Program-made: the position numbers and the translations under genes
Notes under the pieces: model-generated
The model's input: the letters and a program-made list of their open reading frames with translations, nothing else
What the model was told of the DNA's origin: nothing
Databases searched by the model: none
Assembly: GCA_003158355.1 (NCBI GenBank)
Contig: PMIV01000114.1
Span: 1 to 8,200, forward strand
DNA from: Anaerolineaceae bacterium
GTDB taxonomy: Bacteria > Chloroflexota > Anaerolineae > Anaerolineales > Anaerolineaceae
Direction of reading: 5' to 3'
Length of the DNA stretch: 8,200 nt
In this document: piece after piece, positions 1-5,476 of the stretch
Layout: the number at the start of each line of letters is the position of its first letter
Numbering within the stretch: the first letter of the stretch is position 1

Positions 1-315
1 ACCGAACGCACGCGCGAGATCGGCTTGCGGAAAGCCCTGGGTGCGCGCAAACGCGATATTTTGGTCCAGTTTCTGGCCGAGTCATCTCTGCTTAGTTTGA
101 TCGGCGGTATTATCGGCATTATGTTTGGATGGCTTATTGCTTTCGTCGTCGGACGCATAGCGGTCGCCACCGGCAATAATTTCACTCCGATCGTGGGAAT
201 TGATTCGATATTGCTGGCTACGATCTTTTCTGCCACAGTCGGTTTGTTCTTTGGCATTTATCCGGCCAACCGCGCTGCCAGTTTGGAGCCGGTTGAGGCT
301 TTGCGCTATGAATAA
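1..315 (+). CDS. ABC transporter permease, MacB/FtsX family (3' end only)
   Basis: Only the last 104 residues lie in the window; the frame is open at base 1 and stops with TAA at 313-315. The visible part begins with the cytoplasmic signature TERTREIGLRKALGARKRDI, typical just before the third transmembrane helix of MacB/LolC/FtsX-like permeases. Two hydrophobic segments follow at about visible residues 28-52 and 66-87, and the family-typical ending YPANRAASLEPVEALRYE closes the protein. Such permeases pair with an ATP-binding subunit, presumably encoded upstream outside the window, and export or mechanically extract substrates such as lipoproteins, peptides or antibiotics; the substrate cannot be told from this fragment. 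The lipoprotein gene at 345 starts 29 bases downstream and may be co-transcribed. Family assignment is firm, the specific role is not. Confidence 0.93.
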   Translation, partial: TERTREIGLRKALGARKRDILVQFLAESSLLSLIGGIIGIMFGWLIAFVVGRIAVATGNNFTPIVGIDSILLATIFSATVGLFFGIYPANRAASLEPVEALRYE

Positions 316-344
316 TGCTCAGCTGATGGCATCAGGATTGTAGG

Positions 345-1073
345 ATGTCTACAAGATCCTCTAAAATATATTCCTGTTTGCTCTTACTGGTCCTGATCGG
401 TTTCACTCAGGCATGTGTCGTATCTAAAAATCCTCCGATTGCTGGGACACCCTTTACATTTGTGACTCAATCATCGCAGGCAGATTCTTCAACTCTGATC
501 ACCTCCACACCTGAAGCCAGGATAAGTTCCACTCCTTCCAGCACATTTCCGGTGGATGGTATCATGCCATCTTCTACACCCTCGTCGGTGACGATAACAG
601 CAGTGAACGGTAATCTATTCATACGCCGAGGTCCGGGCCTGGCGTACAATCCGATCGCTCTCCTCCTGAAGGGCCAGAGCGCCCTTGTCTTGGCTCACGA
701 TGTCTTGGTGAATTGGGTCGAAGTTCCGATCCCCACACTTCCGGGAAAGACGGGGTGGGTTTCGATCCAAACCGTTTTCTCCTCGGTATCGGGCAATCTC
801 ATGGACATGCCTGAGATCCTCCCTACCGGTTGGCCGGTTCCCGCTTATTTAAGGAATTGCACCTATGACCAAATGATCGTGGAGCCTGGTGATACCACCC
901 TCCCATCCGTCAATAATAATCCTGATAACGAAGTATGGATTTATCCCGGGATTCATAATGTCTTTGATACGGATGTGGATGGTCAGCCCGAAGTCTTGAC
1001 CGTTGATTTAAAGGAGGGAATGACTGTCGATGTTCGTGTGGACGGCAACGGTGATCACCGAAAATGCCCTTGA
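345..1073 (+). CDS. Predicted lipoprotein with bacterial SH3-like domain
   Basis: This 242-residue protein has an N-terminal signal (basic start, hydrophobic residues 10-20) ending in TQAC with Cys24 as the likely lipidated residue; the lipobox is weaker than the usual L-A/S-G-C. Residues about 40-82 form a Ser/Thr/Pro-rich linker (TSTPEARISSTPSSTFP) that would hold the domain away from the membrane. Residues about 83-147 look like an SH3b fold: VTITAVNGNLFIRRGPGLAYN resembles the usual 'LNVRSGPGTxY' opening, with WVEV and GWVS later. The C-terminal part (about 165-242) is not recognised; it carries Cys172 and Cys241, which could form a disulfide, and a DTDVDG stretch (208-213) like a calcium-binding DxDxDG loop. 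ATG at 345 follows CAGGA at a reasonable distance. It is probably exported and binds cell-envelope material; the function is unknown. Confidence 0.85.
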   Translation: MSTRSSKIYSCLLLLVLIGFTQACVVSKNPPIAGTPFTFVTQSSQADSSTLITSTPEARISSTPSSTFPVDGIMPSSTPSSVTITAVNGNLFIRRGPGLAYNPIALLLKGQSALVLAHDVLVNWVEVPIPTLPGKTGWVSIQTVFSSVSGNLMDMPEILPTGWPVPAYLRNCTYDQMIVEPGDTTLPSVNNNPDNEVWIYPGIHNVFDTDVDGQPEVLTVDLKEGMTVDVRVDGNGDHRKCP

Positions 1074-1141
1074 AAAAACAATAAACTTCACATCCAATAT
1101 TATTGGGAAATCACGGAATATTTTTAAAATCAGCATGGCTT

Positions 1142-1167
1142 TATACTTATCGTGTAAAATAAGTATA
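1142..1167. repeat. Inverted repeat enclosing the -10 box and touching the start codon
   Basis: TATACTTAT (1142-1150) and ATAAGTATA (1159-1167) are perfect 9-bp complements separated by eight bases. The -10 box lies in the spacer and right arm, and the last base of the right arm is the A of ATG. If the transcript is leaderless, the left arm is not transcribed, so this would act as a DNA operator and not as an RNA hairpin. The sequence is AT-rich, so chance symmetry is possible. Confidence 0.5.
1155..1160 (+). promoter_or_regulatory. -10 element of a probable leaderless promoter (dehydrogenase gene)
   Basis: TAAAAT (within TGTAAAAT, 1153-1160) lies six bases before the ATG at 1167. A -10 box at this distance puts the transcript start on or next to the A of the start codon. 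No Shine-Dalgarno sequence is visible in the 20 bases before ATG, and no convincing -35 box stands 16-18 bases upstream. The same arrangement recurs before the lipoprotein gene at 3808. The promoter call is an inference from spacing and recurrence. Confidence 0.55.
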
Positions 1168-2108
1168 TGGCTGATTTCAAGGTTTTGATCACCGATGGAC
1201 TGGGAGAGGCTGGCCAGTCCATTCTTCGTAAGTCATGCCGTGTGGACGATAAACCAGGCATCTCGGCTTCAGATCTCCTCAAAATTATCGGCGACTACGA
1301 TGCGTTGATTGTGCGCGGCCGTACAAAAGTGACTGCGGAGGTCCTCGACGCCGGAAAGAGACTCACAGTGGTTGGCCGTGCAGGTGTAGGTGTGGACAAC
1401 ATAGACCTGGAATCGTCCAAGAAACATGGTGTTACCGTTGTAAATGCTCCAGTTTCAACCACGCTGGCGGTGGCTGAATTGGCATTTGGCCTCCTGTTGG
1501 CCACGGCCCGTGAAATCCCGCGCGCCGATACAGCCATGAAAAAAGGGGAATGGCTTAAGAAGGATTTTGAAGGCGTTGAGCTCAGCGGTAAAACCCTCGG
1601 CATCATTGGTTTTGGACGGATTGGCATGGAGGTCGGCAAACGCGCGGCTGCCTTCGGCATGAATGTCATTGCCTATGATCCATTTGTTTCGGAAGACGAT
1701 ATCAAAGCGCGCGGCGGGGAACCTGTTTCGATCCAGGATCTTTACGAATGGTCGGACTTTATTTCTTTGCATTCGCCGCTTAATGTTCACACTCGTGACC
1801 TGATCAGCCAGATGGCCTTTTCGGAGATGAAGGACGGTGTCAGGATCATCTCTGCGGCGCGTGGTGGAATTATTGATGAGTCCGCCCTGTTGGCTGCACT
1901 CAATTCCGGGAAGGTGGCTGCCGCAGCTCTTGACGTTTTTGCGACAGAACCACCCGGCGGTACTGATTTAGTCAGACATCCAAAAGTGATAACGACGCCG
2001 CATATCGGATCGCAAACCGTTGAAGCACAAACTCGCGCGGCTGATGATATCGCCCACGAAGTGCTGGCTGCCCTGCTCGGCGAACCGTTAAGATGGAAAG
2101 TAAATTGA
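1167..2108 (+). CDS. serA: D-3-phosphoglycerate dehydrogenase-type 2-hydroxyacid dehydrogenase, short form
   Basis: The 313-residue cytoplasmic protein belongs to the D-isomer-specific 2-hydroxyacid dehydrogenases. It has the substrate-domain GRAGVGVDNID (70-80), the Rossmann motif GFGRIG (148-153) with Asp171 at the end of the second strand favouring NAD over NADP, and the catalytic set Arg232 (AARGG), Glu261 (DVFATEPP) and His279 (TPHIG). The spacing of Arg and Glu equals that of E. coli SerA (29 residues). The likely reaction is oxidation of 3-phosphoglycerate to 3-phosphohydroxypyruvate, the first step of serine synthesis. The C-terminal ACT regulatory domain of long SerA enzymes is absent, so feedback inhibition by serine through that domain is not expected. 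No other serine-pathway gene is in view, so a related 2-hydroxyacid activity such as hydroxypyruvate reductase remains possible. ATG at 1167 is the natural start and lacks an SD. Confidence 0.85.
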   Translation: MADFKVLITDGLGEAGQSILRKSCRVDDKPGISASDLLKIIGDYDALIVRGRTKVTAEVLDAGKRLTVVGRAGVGVDNIDLESSKKHGVTVVNAPVSTTLAVAELAFGLLLATAREIPRADTAMKKGEWLKKDFEGVELSGKTLGIIGFGRIGMEVGKRAAAFGMNVIAYDPFVSEDDIKARGGEPVSIQDLYEWSDFISLHSPLNVHTRDLISQMAFSEMKDGVRIISAARGGIIDESALLAALNSGKVAAAALDVFATEPPGGTDLVRHPKVITTPHIGSQTVEAQTRAADDIAHEVLAALLGEPLRWKVN

Positions 2109-2147
2109 TCCTCCCTTGATCAATATTCTTTCGTTCCAAAAATTCCA

Positions 2148-2176
2148 TTAAAAAGGTCACAAGATTCACTGATAAT
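2148..2176 (+). promoter_or_regulatory. Candidate promoter for the M32 carboxypeptidase gene
   Basis: TTAAAA (2148-2153) and GATAAT (2171-2176) are separated by 17 bases and match the housekeeping -35/-10 consensus at four and five of six positions. Transcription would start near 2183, close to the ribosome binding site GGGAG (2180-2184), which stands six bases before ATG 2191. The resulting leader would be very short and might cut into the SD, so an upstream promoter or read-through from the dehydrogenase gene is an alternative. Confidence 0.35.
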
Positions 2177-2190
2177 ACCGGGAGTAATGT

Positions 2191-3693
2191 ATGACGGATA
2201 AATTGGAGCAATTGAAAAAAATTTTCGAGGAAGTTTCCGACCTTGGCAGTACTGCCGGCTTATTAGGCTGGGACCAGCAAACTTACATGCCCATCGGAGG
2301 CGGCGATGCACGCGGCCAACAACTGGCGACCATCGGCAAACTGGCTCATCAAAAAGCTACTTCAGAAGAAGTCGGCAAATTGCTGGATGAACTTAAACAG
2401 GAATTTGCAGGCGCCGAATCATCTTCCGATGATGCGGCCATGATTCGAGTTGCCGCGCGCGATTATGACAAAGCCGTCCGGGTCCCTCCCGAGTTTGTAG
2501 CAGAGCAGGCGATCGTCACCACCAAGGCATATGAAGCTTGGGCGGAGGCCAGATCAAAATCCGATTTTTCCATTTTCCTTCCTCATCTTGAAAAAGTGGT
2601 GGAGCTTGTCAGGAAATATATTAGTTTCTTTCCTCCCGCTGACCATCCCTATGACACGCTGTTGGATGATTACGAACCCGGTATGAAAACCGCCGACGTA
2701 CAGGCCATTTTCGATGGTTTGCGAACCAAACAAGTGGAATTGATAAAAGCGATCGCTGCTCGCCCCCAGGTCAATGATAAATTTCTCCATAAGAAATATA
2801 TCGAAAGTAAAGTGTGGGACTTCAGCGCGGAAGTGACCAGGAAGTTCGGTTTCGATTGGAGCCGCGGGCGCATGGATAAAGCCCCACATCCATTCGAGTC
2901 TTCGTTCAGTGTTAATGATGTTCGCATCACAAATCGTTTCGAGCCGGGTAATCCCCTGGCAACATTATTCAGTGCGATGCACGAATCGGGACATGCGATG
3001 TATGAGCAAGGGATCAACCCCGATTATGAACGGACTTCCCTGGCTCACGGCACTTCTCTGGCGATCCATGAATCCCAATCACGTATGTGGGAAAATCTTG
3101 TAGGCCGGTCATTGCCGTTTTGGGAATTCTTTTATCCTCAACTCAGGAAAATCTTTCCATCACAATTGGAGGGTGTGGGTTTAAAGAACTTCTATAAAGG
3201 CATCAATAAAGTCGAGCCTTCTCTCATCCGTGTAAACGCAGATGAAGCAACCTATAACCTGCACATCATGCTCCGCCTTGAACTCGAGATTGCCCTCATG
3301 GAAGGCAGCCTGGCAGTCAAAGACCTGCCAGCAGCCTGGAACGCGCGTATGCAAGAATACCTGGGTATCGTGCCTCCGAACGACCGGCTGGGTGTGCTGC
3401 AGGATGTACATTGGTCCAGCGGGTTAATGGGTTACTTCCCCACCTACACCCTGGGCAACCTGATCTCTGCCCAGTTATGGGAAAAGATCCAGGCCGATAT
3501 TCCCAACGTGGAAGAGCAGATCGAAGCAGGGAATTTCGCAGAATTGCTGGCCTGGCTGCGCAGCAACATTCACCGCCACGGCGCCAAATTCGAGCCGGAA
3601 GTCCTGGTCAAACGGGTCACCGGCAGCGCCATTACCCCCGAACCTTATTTACGTTATCTCAACAAGAAATATTCCGAAATTTACGAATTGTAA
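2191..3693 (+). CDS. Metallocarboxypeptidase, peptidase family M32 (Taq type)
   Basis: The 500-residue protein shows every signature of family M32 in the right order: HPF (233-235), DVRIT (243-247), the zinc-binding HESGH (264-268), HESQ (293-296) with Glu294 as the likely third zinc ligand, IRVNAD (346-351) and GVLQDVHW (401-408). Glu265 would be the catalytic base. Length matches characterised members of about 500 residues. These enzymes remove C-terminal amino acids, with broad specificity that usually excludes proline, and act in the cytoplasm during peptide recycling; no signal peptide is present. The start at 2191 has a GGGAG ribosome site six bases upstream, and the N-terminus (LEQLKKIFEEVSDLGSTAGL) matches the family. 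The gene is followed by its own terminator. Assignment is very secure; the physiological substrate is not known. Confidence 0.97.
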   Translation: MTDKLEQLKKIFEEVSDLGSTAGLLGWDQQTYMPIGGGDARGQQLATIGKLAHQKATSEEVGKLLDELKQEFAGAESSSDDAAMIRVAARDYDKAVRVPPEFVAEQAIVTTKAYEAWAEARSKSDFSIFLPHLEKVVELVRKYISFFPPADHPYDTLLDDYEPGMKTADVQAIFDGLRTKQVELIKAIAARPQVNDKFLHKKYIESKVWDFSAEVTRKFGFDWSRGRMDKAPHPFESSFSVNDVRITNRFEPGNPLATLFSAMHESGHAMYEQGINPDYERTSLAHGTSLAIHESQSRMWENLVGRSLPFWEFFYPQLRKIFPSQLEGVGLKNFYKGINKVEPSLIRVNADEATYNLHIMLRLELEIALMEGSLAVKDLPAAWNARMQEYLGIVPPNDRLGVLQDVHWSSGLMGYFPTYTLGNLISAQLWEKIQADIPNVEEQIEAGNFAELLAWLRSNIHRHGAKFEPEVLVKRVTGSAITPEPYLRYLNKKYSEIYEL

Positions 3694-3726
3694 TTTTTAG
3701 CGCAATCCATACAACCTATACTTTAT

Positions 3727-3763
3727 TCCCGGTCTCAAGCCAGAGGCCGGGAGTTTCATTTTT
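3727..3763 (+). terminator. Intrinsic terminator after the carboxypeptidase gene
   Basis: TCCCGGTCTC (3727-3736) pairs with GAGGCCGGGA (3743-3752), a 10-bp GC-rich stem with one T-G pair and a six-base loop. T-rich sequence follows (TTT at 3754-3756, TTTTT at 3759-3763). Placed 33 bases after the stop codon, it should end the plus-strand transcript and isolate the next lipoprotein gene, which then needs its own promoter. Confidence 0.8.
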
Positions 3764-3795
3764 ATGTTCAGAAACACGATTTGAACAACATGATG

Positions 3796-3801
3796 TAAAA
3801 T
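3796..3801 (+). promoter_or_regulatory. -10 element of a probable leaderless promoter (Ig-like lipoprotein gene)
   Basis: TAAAAT (in TGTAAAAT, 3794-3801) is six bases before ATG 3808, exactly as at 1155. No Shine-Dalgarno sequence precedes this start. The 17-base stretch 3794-3810 matches 1153-1169 at 14 or more positions, including TGTAAAAT and TATATG. The upstream terminator makes a promoter here necessary. No good -35 box is seen at the standard distance; TTGAAC at 3781 is too close. Confidence 0.6.
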
Positions 3802-3807
3802 CTTTAT

Positions 3808-4737
3808 ATGCTACGAACCCGATCATTGTACACTCCGGCAGTGATGCTCCTGGCCGCTCTCCTTACCCTGACGGGCTGCGTCGCCAACCCGATTGCCAGC
3901 CTCACTTCTTCCACCAGCACTGCGGACGCGAACTTGCCCGCCTCGCAGACAGCCACGCCCACACTGCCGCCTGCACCTACTACAGCAGCACTGCAGCAGA
4001 CCCCCATTGTCATCCTTCAACCTACCATGCCCGTCCCGACTGAACTAGCAGACGATTTTAACGATCAAAATTTCCCGGCAGCTCAACTCATTATCTACAG
4101 CCCCGGGCCTAACTCCCGCGTTTCCTCTCCTCTCTCCGTCAGTGCTTACGCCAAGCCGGGCGACCAGGGCAAAGTAACCCTGCAGCTCTGGGGAGAAGAT
4201 GGACGGCTGATCATCAACCAGTTGAGCAAACTGAGCCAGGATTCCGGTTGGGCAACATTTGCCAGCGAATTCCCGTTCGAGATCAACTCAGGCGGAGAAT
4301 CCACCGAGCTGACCCTGACCTCGTTCGACAGCGACGGACGCAAGATCGCCGTCTCCAGCGTGCCGTTGATCTTGATGCAAGTGGGTGATTCTGAAATTGA
4401 ATCTTCCAGCTTTGGCAAACAAACCTTCGTGATCACTACCCCAAAGCTGCTTTCGTCTATCAAAGGCGGGGTAGTACATCTGCAGGGCTACGCCCATTCG
4501 GTCAGCAGTGCCCCACTGATCGTGGAACTGATCAAGGCCAACGGCGGCATTGTCGCCTCCAAACAGGTCACTTTAAAAGCGACGCCAACCGGTGAAGATT
4601 ATGTCGCCTTTAAAACAGACCTATCGTACTCGGTGGATAAAGCCACCGACGTACGTCTGAGCATCCGCCAGATGAATGATAAAACGCCCCTGGTCGATCT
4701 GGCGCTTTCGAGCCAGTTGAACACGCTGCTGCCGTAA
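3808..4737 (+). CDS. Predicted lipoprotein with two Ig-like (Gmad2-like) domains
   Basis: The 309-residue protein starts with a type II signal peptide: hydrophobic residues 11-20 and the lipobox LTGC with Cys24 lipidated. A Thr/Ala/Pro-rich linker spans about 34-80 (TATPTLPPAPTT). Residues about 92-190 resemble the Gmad2 immunoglobulin-like fold: LIIYSPGPNSRVSSPLSVS opens the domain, followed by KVTLQLWGEDGRLI and a closing VPLILM. Residues about 206-308 look like a second diverged copy (FVITTPKLLSSIKGGVVHLQ, then APLIVELIKANGGIV). It is probably anchored on the outside of the membrane as an adhesion, scaffold or envelope-associated protein; no catalytic motif is visible. It is transcribed alone between the terminator at 3727 and a convergent gene. 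Lipoprotein nature is firm; the exact Ig family is a judgement from sequence pattern. Confidence 0.85.
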   Translation: MLRTRSLYTPAVMLLAALLTLTGCVANPIASLTSSTSTADANLPASQTATPTLPPAPTTAALQQTPIVILQPTMPVPTELADDFNDQNFPAAQLIIYSPGPNSRVSSPLSVSAYAKPGDQGKVTLQLWGEDGRLIINQLSKLSQDSGWATFASEFPFEINSGGESTELTLTSFDSDGRKIAVSSVPLILMQVGDSEIESSSFGKQTFVITTPKLLSSIKGGVVHLQGYAHSVSSAPLIVELIKANGGIVASKQVTLKATPTGEDYVAFKTDLSYSVDKATDVRLSIRQMNDKTPLVDLALSSQLNTLLP

Positions 4738-4758
4738 AAAGCGCGCCAATAATCCACA

Positions 4759-5334
4759 TTAATAGATGAACGGGATCAATTTTTTAGTCTTTCGCTGCAT
4801 TTCGATGTAGTCCTTGCCAAATTTCTCGGTCAAGACGGCTTCTTCGATCTTGATTCGATTTAATATCAAAAGAATATAGGGCAGGGCTATCACCACGAAA
4901 CTGACCGGGTTGCCGTAACAAATGGCGCAGCCGATAAACGTGATGATCCCCCCGGAATACGCCGGATGCCTTATGTATTCATACAGGCGGTCTGTGACCA
5001 GTTTGTGATCGCCGCGAATGGCAACGTTGATGGTGAAAAACTGCTTCAACTGGTTGATCGCAGAAAGCCGGATGAACAAACCCAGGATCATCAGACACAC
5101 GCCGGTGATCGGGAAGAAAATAGCCGGGTCATATAATCCGAATAGATTGTTGAACTTAAGATATATGCCTACAAAAATGCCCAATGCCAGACTGCCAAGG
5201 GTGATGTCATACAGCACCTTATAACTTTTCTGATCGGCGTTTTTTTCGCTTGATCTCATCCGCTTGTAAATGATAAACTCACTGATCCCCCAAAGACATT
5301 GGGCAACGATCACAACAAGATCTGTTAACGTCAT
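4759..5334 (-). CDS. Isoprenylcysteine carboxyl methyltransferase (ICMT)-family membrane methyltransferase
   Basis: The 191-residue integral membrane protein has hydrophobic segments at about 3-22, 42-60, 70-92 and 128-158. The C-terminal half holds the family signature: DHKLVTDRLYEYIRHPAYSG (109-128), with the RHPxYSG core, then RIKIEEAVLTEKFGKDYIEM (160-179) with the paired Glu164-Glu165, thought to bind S-adenosylmethionine. Bacterial members are usually described as isoprenylcysteine or phospholipid-type methyltransferases, but their substrates are mostly unknown. I chose ATG at 5334 because AAGGTGG stands six bases upstream; the GTG at 5364 in the same frame lies inside the palindromic repeat and would add ten unconserved residues. 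The gene follows the MFS exporter on the same strand after a 142-base gap containing that repeat, so linkage to it is uncertain. Confidence 0.85.
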   Translation of the reverse strand: MTLTDLVVIVAQCLWGISEFIIYKRMRSSEKNADQKSYKVLYDITLGSLALGIFVGIYLKFNNLFGLYDPAIFFPITGVCLMILGLFIRLSAINQLKQFFTINVAIRGDHKLVTDRLYEYIRHPAYSGGIITFIGCAICYGNPVSFVVIALPYILLILNRIKIEEAVLTEKFGKDYIEMQRKTKKLIPFIY

Positions 5335-5358
5335 TCCGCCACCTTTTTCTAACTCCGG

Positions 5359-5412
5359 CCTCACCCCTGCGCCTCTCCATCCGCGGGGATGGAGAGGGGG
5401 TTGGGGGTGAGG
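5359..5412. repeat. 54-bp REP-like palindromic element
   Basis: The element has two nested perfect inverted arms: CCTCACCCC (5359-5367) with GGGGTGAGG (5404-5412), and CCTCTCCATCC (5372-5382) with GGATGGAGAGG (5387-5397), around a four-base GCGG loop. The linkers TGCG and GGGTTG are unpaired. From memory, very similar CCTCACCCC...CCTCTCC hairpins are scattered in many copies in Chloroflexota and cyanobacterial genomes, so this is probably a dispersed repeat, not a gene-specific terminator. It lies between the MFS and methyltransferase genes and could end or stabilise the transcript. No transposase is present. Confidence 0.8.
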
Positions 5413-5476
5413 TAAAAATTACCACTTTTTCCACTGTAAACAGCGGGGAAATGCCCTCATCCGTTATATTGGAGCG

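Noticed and set aside
1094..1106. CCAAT/ATTGG hairpin after the SH3-like lipoprotein gene, as a terminator
   Set aside because: The stem is only five pairs with a three-base loop, and the T-run is more than ten bases further on.
3781..3786. TTGAAC as a -35 box for the Ig-like lipoprotein gene
   Set aside because: Only nine bases separate it from the -10 box at 3796, far below the workable spacing.
3411..4043. Long plus-strand open frame bridging the end of the carboxypeptidase gene and the start of the lipoprotein gene
   Set aside because: It overlaps two well-supported genes in other frames, crosses an intrinsic terminator, and its translation shows no recognisable domain.
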